This document shows positions 14,245 through 25,700 of a stretch of 64,000 bases of DNA, in pieces; the stretch's first letter is position 1; every line of letters begins with the position of its first letter. The DNA comes from Rhizoctonia solani (lineage: Eukaryota > Basidiomycota > Agaricomycetes > Cantharellales > Ceratobasidiaceae). The notes beneath the pieces were generated by a model. That model searched no databases. It was given only the letters and a program-made list of their open reading frames with translations, and was not told where the DNA came from. A program made the translations under genes and the position numbers. Where the stretch lies: contig NC_057379.1 of NCBI RefSeq assembly GCF_016906535.1, positions 496,001-560,000 on the forward strand, in the 5' to 3' direction.

Positions 14245-14696
14245 TTAAAAAGCCTCGGCAGCAGAAATATACAGAACTAACGGAAGGTATTCAGAAAACG
14301 CTCGACGATGAAATAGCGACTCACCATTATTCCCTCGAATAAACGTATCTCCATACCGATTTGTTACTCGTCCATTTACATGTTCCTCCGTTTGTTCCAT
14401 TGCTATGTTCATATAGCCATCAAGACAGGACAAGACTCCTGGTACATAGGATCAGATGTTACCGAGGTAATTTCAATGTACAAACACACCTTGGTAGTCA
14501 ACACCGCTTGTCAAACGGACCACCACTCGTTTTCCAACTACATTCTTCAGAAAGTCGGTAGGTGAACCGCCTGCCGCGGGCGGAGGTGGAGGCGGAGTGT
14601 AACCATCAGCCGGTGGCGCAGGAGGAGGCGTGTTATCCTATAATTCATACTTCAATATAGCCTATATATTAGTATTGACACTAAGTACGGTACCAT
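14245..14696 (-). CDS. LSM6: LSM6, U6 snRNA-associated Sm-like protein
   Basis: Four exons give about 98 residues. ATG plus the start of an intron lie at 14696. The second exon encodes a proline-rich N-terminus (DNTPPPAPPADGY, then a run of six prolines) followed by SPTDFLKNVVGKRVVVRL. The third encodes GVLSCLDGYMNIAMEQTEEH and RYGDTFIRGNN. The last encodes VLYISAAEAF and the stop. This covers the complete Sm1 and Sm2 motifs of LSm6, a subunit of the LSm2-8 ring (nuclear U6 snRNP, splicing) and the LSm1-7 ring (cytoplasmic mRNA decapping and decay). The family protein is usually about 75-80 aa, so the ~25-residue proline-rich N-terminus is extra. Identity is near certain; the exact start depends on the one-codon first exon. 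Confidence 0.93.
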
Positions 14697-15415
14697 CGTT
14701 TGACAAGTTGAGGGTAACTGAGGGCAAGACAAGAATCACCTGCAACGCGAAAGCACCGCCACCAGCGTAAATGAAATTGGCTAGATGGTAATCCCAACGA
14801 CCATTGTCTATACCGTATGATCCAAGATTTTTTATTGTATTATTCCGAGGGTATACCACATAAAGCAGTCCAATTCTCATAACATACCACAAAGTGTTAC
14901 CTTCGATTAGACATGTCAGCATTTGTTGGCTCTGGGATACTGAGTAACGTCGCCATCAAGCGATAGCATAGTACGGCAGGTGTGCATGTGGCCATTTAAC
15001 GCAATCTATACCATTGAAATAATGGTTTCGATTTATTTGCCGCCGAGTCAGCCAGCGCACTTGACCGGTTGGACGCCCGAAATAATGTTCCGGTTCCTCG
15101 CTTGTACGCCTATTTACGCGGTTGGCCCAACCAGGGTCACGTGTAACTTGTGGGCATGACGGGGACCTACTCTCCAGGTCGATGTGGTGAGTTAGCCAGA
15201 TGGCTCGAAGATTAAATGGATCTAAAACCACATGCCAACCGTAAACACGCTAAATGATAGGCGAAATAATGTTCTTGGCAATCCCTGGGCTACCTCCGTC
15301 CGAGTCCGAATGTATTTGGATTGGTAGTATAAAAGCTACTGAGCTGAGGACAGTAATCATCATCACAAGTGTTCTAATCTTCTGAATCATACATATCCTC
15401 CAACTGGTCCCAGAA
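14697..15415. other. Spacer between divergent LSM6 and the thaumatin-like gene
   Basis: The two neighbours are transcribed away from each other, so this ~720-bp stretch should hold both promoters. Two minus-strand open frames (14956-15231 and 14662-14922) overlap it, but neither resembles a known protein, and the second overlaps the LSM6 start. I treat them as chance frames. Confidence 0.5.
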
Positions 15416-16402
15416 ATGAAGTTTACTGTCGCTGCCTCCGTTCTTGCTTGCAAGCTCTGCCCTTGGACGTACCTTTACAGTTTATAATGCTTGCCCATTC
15501 ACCATCTGGCCAGCCGTCTTCGTAAGTAGCTTTATTTTATAAAATGACATGAAAAGCACAATTAATCACTAAGTTATAGACCGATCTGAACGTCGGCTCC
15601 GCCGTACCCGGTATTGAGACTGGCTGGGAGGCTCCTGCTTGGAGCAAGCGCACCTTTAACGTACCCGACAATTGGAAGGCGGGTCGTATCTGGGGTCGTC
15701 GCAATTGCAACTTCTCTTCAAATCCCGGCCCCAACTCCTGTCTTAGTGGCGGCTGCAATGGTGGTTTGAAGTGCGACTCTCGCACCGGTACCGGCGTTCC
15801 TCCAGCAAGCGTTGCAGAATGGACTCTTAGCGCTGGTGACGGCCAGGATTGGTATGACGGTAAGCACGTGAACCACCACTCATGTGATTGTTAATCTCAT
15901 CCACTAAACCCAAACAGTCTCCCTTGTCGACGGATACAATCTGCCTATGCGTATCTCCAACAGCGCTGGATGCCCGGTCGCCGAGTGTGCTGTCGATCTT
16001 GGCCCTAACTGCCCTACTCCTCTTAAAGGGCCTTTCGATTCCAGCGGCTTCCCTGTTGGTTGCAAGGTAAGAAATAAAGACAATATATGCGCCATATTTA
16101 ATGACATTGGGGCATCAGTCCGCTTGCGCTGCAAACCTGGATGGGAACCAAGCAAACTCGAAGAACTGCTGCTCCGGCCAGTACAGCACCCCTCAGACCT
16201 GCCCTCCTAGCGGAGTCTCGTACTACTCATACTTTAAGAACGCCTGTCCCCGCTCCTACGTCTACGCATACGATGAATCTAGCAAGACCGCTCTCTGGAC
16301 TTGTCCCACCTCGAAGAAGGCTGACTGTGAGTAATTTGTTTGTAGGATGATTCGAAGTCTCACTTTTTTCGAAATACAGACACCCTCACTTTCTGCCCTT
16401 GA
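15416..16402 (+). CDS. Secreted thaumatin-like protein, signal peptide frame-shifted
   Basis: Five exons encode a thaumatin-like protein, a secreted cysteine-rich fold; some members bind or hydrolyse beta-1,3-glucan. The mature part starts RTFTVYNACPFTIWPAVF and continues with NVPDNWKAGRIWGRRNC, GGCNGGLKC, a DGYNLPMRISN segment, CPVAECAVDLGPNCP, CKSACAANLDGNQ and SYFKNACPRSYVYAYDE. It ends DYTLTFCP across the last intron (16327-16379). Cysteine spacing is normal. The break is in the signal peptide: the ATG at 15416 reads MKFTVAASVL and then leaves frame, reaching a stop, while the frame that continues into the mature protein reads LASSALGRTF. One missing base near 15446-15465 would restore a normal leader, and no upstream ATG exists in the second frame. 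It is either a sequencing error or a recent null allele. Confidence 0.88.
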
Positions 16403-17372
16403 TCGGTTTTCTGAGGATAGAGTTGACTCGGATTTTACGGATATAGTCACACCCTTGTTATGTAAACCAGGCAATACAATGCTTGAGTTGTCCTCGAAAA
16501 TCTATTCTCAGCGGAGGTTTTAGCGAGATGCGCTTGGCTACATGGTAGGACCGCGACGCTATGGCTCACACGATAAGTGATTAATTGGTATCACTCCAAC
16601 ATGAGACAAGAATCGTATCAGGAGGAAGGTGATGGCTACCTTGCCCCCTTGAAGGAAAAAAGAGCCAAAAGAGCCGAGAGCCTTTAATCAAATTCACTGA
16701 TATCTCTTTTTGCTCTTTAAAGACCCAAAGAACAAAATAGAAACATAAAATTTGATATAAGCGGTAAAAAAGAACACAAAAGAGATAATTTAAAATTAGA
16801 CTCTGTTTCAAAATTAAGAAAAGTGTCTCCCCTGATGGAGGAGTTCTCTAGATTCTTCTAGGGGTAGTTCTTTACCACTAATGGACATGGCCTGTAGATA
16901 TAATGGATGGAATTAAAAGATCAGGGACACTCTTCAAGGAACCACACTTAACCCGGGACCTACTCCTGGTTTCTAAGTACCACCACATCTCATATACCGT
17001 ATACGTATGCATATATCCACAAAAACTTCAAGCCACCTGCGGTACCTAACGTGTATATTTTGAGAAGGCTAAGGTTGGCTATCGTTCTTTCCTGATCTTA
17101 CCGGTCGGTGGCGGTCCAAACTCAGTCGGGTGACTCGGCCCCTTTTCGTAGTAGAAAATAGAATTATTTTAATTTGTGAAGCTGACGATGATTGCAAACA
17201 ATTTTCTGAAGTTCGAGTTTTCCAAATATGTAAGCGCCGGTGATATGACACGAGGTATCTAGTACTGGCACTCTTTGGACGTTTAGGTATTTCAGGCAAC
17301 AGCGATCACCCTCCTGAAACGAAACATCTCCAAAGTAAGCCACCGCCGGCTGGGGTACTCGAACAGACCACA
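16403..17372. other. Intergenic, A/T-rich, nothing recognised
   Basis: This ~970-bp spacer has a very A/T-rich part at about 16650-16820 with repeated AAAAGAG-like words. I see no exon, RNA gene or mobile element. Confidence 0.5.
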
Positions 17373-18958
17373 ATGGCGACAACGCAAACCCTTAGCCCTC
17401 CAATTAATAGGCTACCCTCAGAAATTCTAACAAGGATCTTCCTATATGCCGCAGAATCACAATATTGCACTCTTCGTAAAAACACCCATCGTTTTACGCC
17501 AATAATCCCAGATTATCCAGATTCCCTCTTGCTCGTATCTTCCCGCTGGCACGATATTGCGATATCGTTGCATTCTTTATGGTCTCACATCGACATTGTA
17601 CTATCATGCCCTCAAAGCGCGGGGTTTCTTGCGCGTGCCAAGGTTTATGCTTCTCGAGCCGGACAGATTCCATTAGATATACACATCATCGATCCCGGTA
17701 CCCATCTCCGATATCAACTAGCCCGACCACCCCGGTTCTTTGTTGGTGACTTCAATAGCAGCGAAGATGAAAACGAAATAATAACGATATGGAACATGAC
17801 AATAATGAGGAAGATAGCGATGAAGACGGGAGCGATGATGATTTGGCGTTCACAGTATCCTCCGAAAACGAAATGGAAACAGACAGCTTCCTTGAAACAC
17901 ACCAATTTAGTTGCCTTGACCCCACGCTCGCGTCCGTTCCCATATGCTCCATAGACCTAGTAGCACACTGCAAATACCATATGTCCCAACTGGCGGCTCT
18001 CCAATACTATCTTTCAAGATGTGCGCCAGGTACGCTCAGACAGCTCTTGGTACACACTCACCTTCCCGGTGACAAACCCCTTGGACACTTCATTGAGCAT
18101 GGTTACGTCGGAAGGTCATTAAATATAAAAAGGGAAGGCCTTGAAAGGCCAATGGGTACTCTATCAACCCTACATTTGAAAGGACTCTATCTGTACTGGA
18201 CAAGTCAGGCGTATCGTGAACTTACGGATCTTTATCTGGGAGGAATGGTTCGAATTCCTGAGCACCAACTGATTGAGATACTGAAGTCAAACCCGAGGCT
18301 GCAGGCACTTCGTCTGAGCTGCTGGATTACGGATCCAACGGCACGACGGTATGAGACTGGGCTTTTTCAAGATGAACCACCGTTTGACGTCTATCTCGAG
18401 AGTTTGAAGATACTTGACATCCATGCTCTGGATTGTGAGAATGCTACACTTCTTCTGCGCAGGTCATCCTATAGTTCGAACCCACTCTGTCTATGTCTCC
18501 CTAGAGTCGATAGGGATGATGACGTATCCCGTGTTCTGTTTCGTTCCAAGAATCTAAACGTGACGGAGTTACGCATCACTTCATGCAATTTGGACGGCCT
18601 TTATGAATACTTGGAGAAATATAGTAAACTTCGCGTGCTCGTTATAGGGAGGTGGCGCGAATCCAAGAATACCATCAACCTACTCGTTCCACCAAAATGT
18701 GGCTGTGACCTCTGGTGGTATTATCCTGGTAAAAAGAGCGAGCTCTGCTTGGACACTCTGTACATGACCCGACTTAGGATCCCTGAAAACGAACTTCAAA
18801 TAATGGTTGACTACTATTCGGTCCGGAGAGTTGTACTTTGGGGATGTGTCGTTATTCGATCGGGAGGAAAGACACGGTACGAAGAATCCAAGATAACTGC
18901 ACTCTGTCCTATCGTAGACATCCTTGATGGTAGTAAGCCCAGCCCGGTCAGGGAATGA
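17373..18958 (+). CDS. F-box domain protein
   Basis: The N-terminus has a classic F-box of the Agaricomycete type: INRLPSEILTRIFLYAAE, then LLLVSSRWHDIAISLHSLWS. F-box proteins are substrate adaptors of SCF ubiquitin ligases. The C-terminal ~380 residues contain leucine-rich stretches (LRALRLS-like, LTDLYLGG, LKILDIHALDC, VTELRITSCNLDGL) resembling irregular LRRs. The reading frame changes inside an acidic linker (about 17740-17806). An intron from the GTTGGT at ~17741 to the AG at ~17806 joins PPRFF to EDSDEDGSDDDLAF in frame. The linker is repetitive, so a frameshift is also possible. This family is large and fast-evolving in such fungi; the substrate is unknown. Confidence 0.85.
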
Positions 18959-19759
18959 ATGTGACTTCCCATTTGATATGTATCGAACACTATTTGCTTT
19001 GCTTGAGGGCAGTCTTGTGTGGACCGGAAGCTGAGCGTTTTTAAACTTGCTAGTAAAACTCGGAGTCATTGAGAATGTCGAATCAAAAAAAAATCAAACA
19101 TAAAATGTCAACTATACTCAAGCTTACCTGGGGCCATACAGCGCAAGTAACAGAGATAACCAGCATATATATAGACGTTAGGCCGTCTTGAATCGCCGGT
19201 CTCAAGAACGCAATGACAGGGGGCCGTATCCACAAATAGGAAGGTCCAGTTACAATTCTTCTATATTACGAACAGAAATAGCACTGCATGCGCTCATATT
19301 CTTTATATTGTAAGTCCTTTCAAGCGAGAAAGTGTTGCATATACGACTTCCAAAAATCTATCAGAATCCGAGCGTGTTACACTAAAAACCATATTTAGCA
19401 GACTCACAAAGTTTCAGTGTCCTAAATTTTGCACATAGCATTGCTTCAAACATGAACGGAGAACGATTGTTGTTGATCGTTAACCTAGACATGCAACTAT
19501 GTTGCGGAAACAAATTGGAAAATCCAGGTGACTTGAGAAAGATAAGATAAGATGCAAACTTCCAACGAGGCCCTCAATTGGCAATGAATTTTATTCGCCT
19601 GATGACCACCACAATCCTTGGCTGATCTGGGCCAAACTAGAGCATACTCCAAGTAAAGATTCGGAAATAGCTTGGTATTGCTAGACATACTTCACCTACC
19701 TACTCTATTGTGGAATTTGACTCCTGGCTCCTCCAAGATCCTCTGCCGATTAGCATCCC
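18959..19759. other. Intergenic, nothing recognised
   Basis: This ~800-bp A/T-rich spacer has a TATATATA stretch near 19165. It should contain the ENP2-like promoter. No coding or RNA feature is supported. Confidence 0.5.
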
Positions 19760-22214
19760 ATGTCATCTGACATCAAAGTTTACACCGTTAACGGTGCTCC
19801 CTCCAACTCGACCACCTCCCTTCCCGATTGGCTTGTAAGAAAGCGTGCGGCCAAAGGCAAATCAAAACGTGAAATCAGAGAACACGTACAAGGGACCATC
19901 GATCTTGTCCAACACTTCGAGTTCCCCGAAGCCAGTAATCGCATAAAGACGACCAGGGATGGACATCATGCTATGGCTACCGGAACATACAAGCCACAAA
20001 TTGCCAAAGGCAAATCAAAACGTGAAATCAGAGAACACGTACAAGGGACCATCGATCTTGTCCAACACTTCGAGTTCCCCGAAGCCAGTAATCGCATAAA
20101 GACGACCAGGGATGGACATCATGCTATGGCTACCGGAACATACAAGCCACAAATTCGGGTATATGACCTAGACCAGTTGAGCATGAAATTTGAAAGACAT
20201 ACAGATGCTGAGAATGTGGACTTTCTTGTAAGTCCCGCATTCTTTGTACGAGCCGTTAAGAGTTTAATTTTTACTAGATATTATCAGATGACTGGACAAA
20301 GTCTCTTCATCTCCAAAATGACCGTACACTAGAACTCCATACACAAGGAGGATTCCATTATCGTACACGAATACCCAAGTTTGGACGCACATTAGCATAC
20401 CATTTTCCATCCTGTGATGCTCTGGTCGCTGGCGCCGGGTCCGAGGTATACCGTCTCAACCTCGCCCAGGGGAGATTCATGGCCCCCTTCTCACTTGAAT
20501 CTGATATAGAGGGTGTAAATGCCATAGACATCAATCCTGCACACCAATTATTTGCGTTTGGTGTCGACGGCCGTAGTGTTGTAGATTTTTGGGATCCACG
20601 CGCAAAGGCCAGGCTAAGTTCACTCGAACTGCCAGTGGGAAGACGGTGTGACGGCTTTATCCTCGAGAGGCGATGGATTGTCATTGGCGGTTGGTACAGC
20701 TGCAGGAAAAACGTTACTCTACGATTTACGATCAGCACGGCCGTTTGCGACCAAGGACCAGGGATATGGTCTCCCTGTACAATCGGTCTCATGGATTGAG
20801 GGAGGGAGTAGGATGGCGGGAGATGGATTGGTTATCAGTGCCGACAGGAAAGTCGTTAAGATTTGGGATCGCAACTCTGTAGGTTTCCTTCTCTTTTACC
20901 TTCTACACATACTAATCGTATATGCAGCCCGGAACAAATTTCACATCCATAACTCCTTCAACAGACATAAACCACCTACACCACCTTCCAGGCACCGGAA
21001 TGTTAATGCTCGCCAATGAAGGGATACAAATGACTTCATACTATATACCACAATTGGGCCCCGCTCCACGATGGTGCAGCTTCTTGGACAACATTAATTT
21101 GTTGAACGGGCCGAATTGGATCGGTACGTTCTCGTTATTGCTTCACTATTTCTCGCTGATTTTTTTTTTAGCCTGGGTCTGACACATTCGGCACACCTAC
21201 ATTAAAACCTTATATGCATGGGTTCTTCCTCTCTCTCAAACTATACGACGCCGCACGGCTCATTGCAAATCCGTTTGCTTACGAGGAGCACCGCGAGCGT
21301 GTGGTCCGCGATAAGCTTGAGAAACTCTCCGAGAGTCGGATTCGGTCCAAGGGAGGAGAGAGTGTCAAGGTTAACAAGGCACTTGCAGAGAGAGCAAAGC
21401 GACTGGAAAGGAAGAAAGAGAAGGAGGGCAAAGAAGGAGTGTCGTTGCTCTCCGATCCTCGTTTCGCAGAGGTATTCGAGAATCCCGAATTCGAGGTCGA
21501 TACGGAGAGTCGAGAGTATGGGTTGCTTAATCCGTCCACATCTTCTGTATGTCATTTATTTTATTTTACACATGGTCCAACTCTTGACCTCTTACTCACA
21601 ACCAACGTAGAAATCTGCTCCAAGGGACCGAACAGCCGTCGAGTCTGAAGAAGAAGATACCGAAAAGTCATCTTCTGATGGTCTTGGCTCTGGTTCTGAG
21701 TCGGACTCCGACCTCGGTTCCGAGGATGGGATGGAAATGGACGATGATAGTGATAGTAGTCGGGAAGGCGGTACGCTCTCTCACTCTCTTCATAACTTCA
21801 TTTTGCTCATTGAATTTCTGTAGATCTGGTGGCATATGACCCACGCTCTCGTCCACTATCCAAATCTCAGCCTCATTCTGTTCCCCAACGGAAACAAACA
21901 GGGCCTCGTCTAACCACTTCCAGAACACGGGCTGCTCCATCCAAACCAAAACAGCACAGCCTAGGTAAGGATGCGCACGTGAACTCCCTAGAAGATGGTG
22001 GATTCGAGATGTCGTTCGTTCCCTCTGGAAAGTCTGATAGGCCGGAGCGGAAGACTAATAGGCCTACTGGCGGCAAGAAGGTTGAGAGATTCGGGGCCGG
22101 TATGGAACGTGGAGGTTGGAGAGATGATGACTCTGGTGAGAATGAGAGGAATGGCCGCACAAGAAGGAGAACGGGCATCAGGAGTGGGAGCAAAATGCAT
22201 TTAGAAGGGGCTGA
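19760..22214 (+). CDS. ENP2: ENP2/NOL10-like WD40 ribosome-biogenesis protein, disrupted frame
   Basis: The protein matches the nucleolar ENP2/NOL10 family (small-subunit processome, 18S rRNA maturation) along its length: MSSDIKVYTVNGAPS, LPDWLVRKR, FEFPEASNRIKTTRDG, ATGTYKPQIRVYDL, ILSDDWTKSLHLQNDR, IPKFGRTLAYHFPSCD, GSEVYRLNL, GLSLAVGTAAGKTLLYDLRS, LGPAPRWCSFLDN, TLKPYMHGFFLSLKLYD, NPFAYEEHRERVVRDK and SDPRFAEVFENPEFEVD, then an acidic C-terminus. Lesions: an exact 153-bp in-frame tandem duplication in exon 1; a frame change near 20645 between LELPVGRR and VTALSS; the conserved block after FLDN is absent, and the frame breaks near 21190 between LGLTH and GTPTL; and a missing A near 22194, which replaces a likely SKNAFRRG end (stop at 22214) with a longer tail ending at 22239. 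In a conserved, normally single-copy gene this could be assembly error or a decayed allele; I cannot tell which. Confidence 0.85.
19850..20155 (+). repeat. Exact 153-bp in-frame tandem duplication in the ENP2 gene
   Basis: Units 19850-20002 and 20003-20155 are identical by eye. Each encodes the 51-residue segment from AKGKSKREIREHV to MATGTYKPQI. Family members have this segment once. Confidence 0.97.
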
Positions 22215-22529
22215 GTTGAATTTTGTTTTTATTTTATAACTGAATTCATTGCAGTATGGGGACTCTTCAGTAGCTCTTCTTCGTTCTCAGACTGAATTCA
22301 TTGTCGCACATGTGGGACCAACATTTTATAGCTAATGGACTGTCAAGAAATACATCTGGTGAGACATCTGTCTCGAAGACCGTTTGTAATTGCCAGATGG
22401 GGGTCAAACAAACTACCTCCGCGTTAACCATGTCATCATCCTTGGCGCTCGGCGAGCGGTTACGTAACTCTGGATTTTACCTACTCGTGCCTCGCGGGGG
22501 ATATCGATGGCTCGTCTACGCGCGGAAGA

Positions 22530-22920
22530 TGGCTTCTCCAACCGCGAGTGATGACTTTCCTACGCGCGGTTCGGGTCACAGATTCATCGCAACTCTCGGT
22601 TTATGCTGTATATAAACACCCAGTTTTGCAGGGGAGACAACTACGCAGTTCTCAGTTTCTCATATGTTGCATTTGGCTACTTCTCTAGTCTCTTTGTGGC
22701 TAGCCACACTACCTCCTGCTGCTTTTGCCGCAGGCTCGGGCCCAGTGGTACATGGCGCGGATGGTCTGTCTTACGTTGGGACTCGAAATACCACCTCCCG
22801 TCAGGACTACTTTCTCGGTATCCCGTTTGCCCAGCCTCCAGTTGGTCGACTGCGCTTTAAGCCGCCAGTCGCTTGGGCTCCTGGCAACACTACAGAAGTG
22901 GATGCGACCCAGTTTGGTGC
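22530..22920 (+). repeat. Copy 1 of a ~390-bp identical block (promoter plus 5' coding part of esterase)
   Basis: From the TGGCTTCTCC word at ~22530 to GGTGCA at ~22920 I find no difference from 26588-26978 (offset 4058 bp). Just outside, at both ends, the copies diverge abruptly. The block contains the TATA-like box, the start codon and roughly the first 85 codons. Confidence 0.93.
22607..22617 (+). promoter_or_regulatory. TATA-like box of esterase copy 1
   Basis: TGTATATAAAC lies about 50 bp upstream of the ATG at 22664. The same box occurs at about 26665 before the second copy, inside the identical block. Confidence 0.55.
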
Positions 22921-25077
22921 AACTTGTCAACAACCCACCGGATACGTTCCGATTAACAACGCCCTTTCCGAAGACTGTCTGACTCTGAATATATGTGAGC
23001 TCCGGAGGCCAACAATTGGCATGTGTTTAATGTCTGTTCTTTGTTATTAGGGAAACCAACGGATGTGACCGAGAAGCTTCCTGTTATGGTTTATATTTGT
23101 GAGCCCACACCATTCTTTAAGATACCCGATACTGATGCCCATCATAGACGGAGGCGCCTTTTTCCTAGGAGACACACTAACCTACCCTGGAGCATTCCTT
23201 GTAAACAGAGCCAATGAGATAGTGAGTCGTAATTTGGATCCCGTCACAAATTTCGTTTACTTAAGGAATATGCTCGGCCCTAGGGAAAGCCAATCATTTA
23301 CGTCTCTATTAACTACCGCGTTGGTATCTACGGATGTAAGTATGATTTGCGCTGGGAGTTTCAGGTCTATATATCAACCCTTAATAGTTCCACCGGGCCA
23401 AGCGGCGTATGATGCAGGAGGACGTAATCTTGGATTCAAGGACCAACGTCTTGCGCTCGAATGGGTTAATGAAAACATTGGGTACTTTGGAGGCGATTCC
23501 ACTAAAGTAAGGAGTTCTACGGTAATCCCTTTTCCGGGGGGCGTACAAACTAACGGGGTATACACCCAAAGGTTACTTTGTTTGGCACATCCGCTGGAGG
23601 AATTAGTGCAGGCGTTCAAACCTTTTACAAAAAAGGCGAAATAGGTGGGCTTTTCCATGGAATAATCTTAGAGTCTGGATCACCTGGGACGTAAGTGAAA
23701 ATCCCGTTGAAGTCCAAGGAATTAAAGAACTGAAACGTCCGAATTGTAGTGTTCGTGCACTTAAACCCGACCATCCGATACGAGAAGCTGGATTCCGGTT
23801 TCTCGCAAATGCTACAGGATGCCTGAGTGGCCCATCTGTCTGCGACCTTCGTACTCTTCAGCCCGACGGTCCGATACCAGCGGCTGGATTCCAGCTTATC
23901 GCGAATGCGACAGGGTGCTTGGGTGACCCATCCGTGTTTGAGTGCATACAGAAAGCACCAGCTGATGTTCTCAGTCAAGCCAACGTCGATGTGCTTGCGG
24001 TAAGTATATCTACAATCTGTACCGGTCAATCATTTGACACTTTTCACGCTAAAGCTTGAACCGACAATATTCGGGCCAAGTTACTCACCAGAAGACGACT
24101 TTATTGCCGAGCCTGTACGCGATATTTTGTACAGCGGCAAGTTTGCGAAAGTACCATTTATCAATGGAGGTGTGTGACACTACTAGGAAATACTCTGCTA
24201 TCCGTATCTCACTCTCTTCAAGCTCAACTCGATGAAGGTCCTATTCTTATCGATATGCTGGCAACCAACTTTAGTTCTGAACAAGATATCGTCGACTGGC
24301 TTACATCTGGTTTTGGAATGTCGAACTTAACCGCTATCAATGAGTTATTGAAGTTCTACTCCACCTCACCTGCGGCTGGGTCACCTTATGGGACTGGTGA
24401 CGAGACATTTGACAAAGGGCCCCAGTTCAAGAGAATCGCTAGTGCATTGGGAGACTACTTGTTCCAAGTGAGTAGACAGCTATGTTTTAGGAGAATCGAT
24501 AGTCATCTGGGTCGGTTATTAGGCACCCCGCCGAGATCATCTCACCTACGCAACCAAGTTCGGAGTAAAATCCTGGTAAGTTTCCGATATAATTATTATT
24601 TTGAGGTGCCTAACAAATAACATAGGTCCTACATACTCAAGGAATCATCCTTGGGATTCCCACCCAAGTATGGCATTGCCCATGGCGGGGATATACCGTT
24701 TGTGTTTCAAACACTAGACATTAATCACCCCAACGCCCCTCAGGCAGCGATTGAGTTGATGAAAACAATCGGGTCCTACTGGTGGGTTACTTTTTAACAT
24801 GATCCCACTCCCAATTACCTGACCACCATCACTTCGTTAGGGTGAATTTCGCATATAGCCTAGATCCGAATGCAGGAGGGGACAATCGTAAGACCAATTT
24901 TGGTGAAGCTTAAGTACTGTGAAACTAACTGCTCACGTTCGATCAGTTCCTCTCTGGCCACAATACGGAGAGGAAAAGGTTGCATTGCAACTACTGGGGT
25001 CCAATGTAACAACAATAGAAGACACAGATAGGACTGAGGCTACCGATTTCATCCTCAAGAATGACGGATCCTTCTAA
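22664..25077 (+). CDS. Secreted type-B carboxylesterase/lipase, copy 1
   Basis: This is an alpha/beta-hydrolase of the carboxylesterase type B family, probably extracellular: MLHLATSLVSLWLATLPPAA is a signal peptide. Exons joined by short introns give RQDYFLGIPFAQPPVGRLRF, SEDCLTLNIW, VMVYIYGGAFFLGD (oxyanion-hole GGAF), GKPIIYVSINYRVGIYG, NIGYFGGD and VTLFGTSAGG (nucleophilic Ser in GTSAG). The probable catalytic His is in GIAHGGDIPFVF, and the protein ends EATDFILKNDGSF. All splice phases I checked agree. Oddity: a 32-residue segment (xLxPDxPIxxAGF...ANATGCL) is tandemly repeated at about 23757-23944, period 96 bp, and the paralogue has it once. This is unit 1 of a 4-kb duplication, followed by a GPI12 relic. 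The substrate is unknown. Confidence 0.9.
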
Positions 25078-25359
25078 AAAGCGTATCAATATCAGCTCAT
25101 ATCATTTTACATCCATCTGTATTCTTTGGTTAATAAATTTCCTTCAATGCATTACGCACACACGGTGGTTGGTGTCGCCTCAGGGAAACATAGATTCAAT
25201 CTGCTTCAACTATTGACCCAATTGCTAACGAAGACCACATCCATTGAGTCACTTGAATCCGAAGCCATGATTTATGGCACAGGTCGCCTTAGTGTTTTTC
25301 GTACATTCTCTTGGTTTTCGAAGCATACATTCAAGTAGCCTTGGTCCGTCTTGACTCGT

Positions 25360-25700
25360 TTGGTCCTTAATGTACCTGGCAGCTGTGGCAAACATCTCAA
25401 AACCTGCCTGTGATGAATGGATATCCTCGGTCATTGTTTCAGCACTTAGGAGGCAAAGGAAGGCAGCCAGAGGTCTATGATTAAGCATCGCTTAACTCTA
25501 TGTTCCCTTCCCTTATTATATCCCCATCTACTCAAGCTCCGTTGACGTTGACCCGTGTATACGTGATAAAATGTAGATGGTTCAGCCCCTACGCGCGCAC
25601 AAGAATTCGTATTGGATTACGTAGTCTCAAGTCAGCTATAAAGAGCCGAAGGTTTCGAATCAGTTAGGAGGAAGCAGAATGGTGAACAAGAGGCTGGTCA
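25360..25700 (+). pseudogene. Relic of a GPI12 (PIG-L) gene
   Basis: The stretch aligns by eye with exons of the intact GPI12 gene at 29430-29700. The region of the HPDDE motif (29447-29465) matches a decayed CCTGCCTGTGATGAATGG here. The words AGGCAAAGGAAGGCAGCCAG and AGAGGTCTATG match the ALKKQRRELRGL coding part. CGCGCGCACAAGAATTCGTA matches the TRAQEFVSSYAVLG exon. Stop codons and indels break every frame. It sits in the same place after esterase copy 1 as the intact gene does after esterase copy 2, so it is the decayed partner in a segmental duplication. Confidence 0.85.

Noticed and set aside
14662..15231. Two minus-strand frames upstream of LSM6 as a separate gene
   Set aside because: The LSM6 first exon and promoter explain the region, and the frames resemble nothing known.
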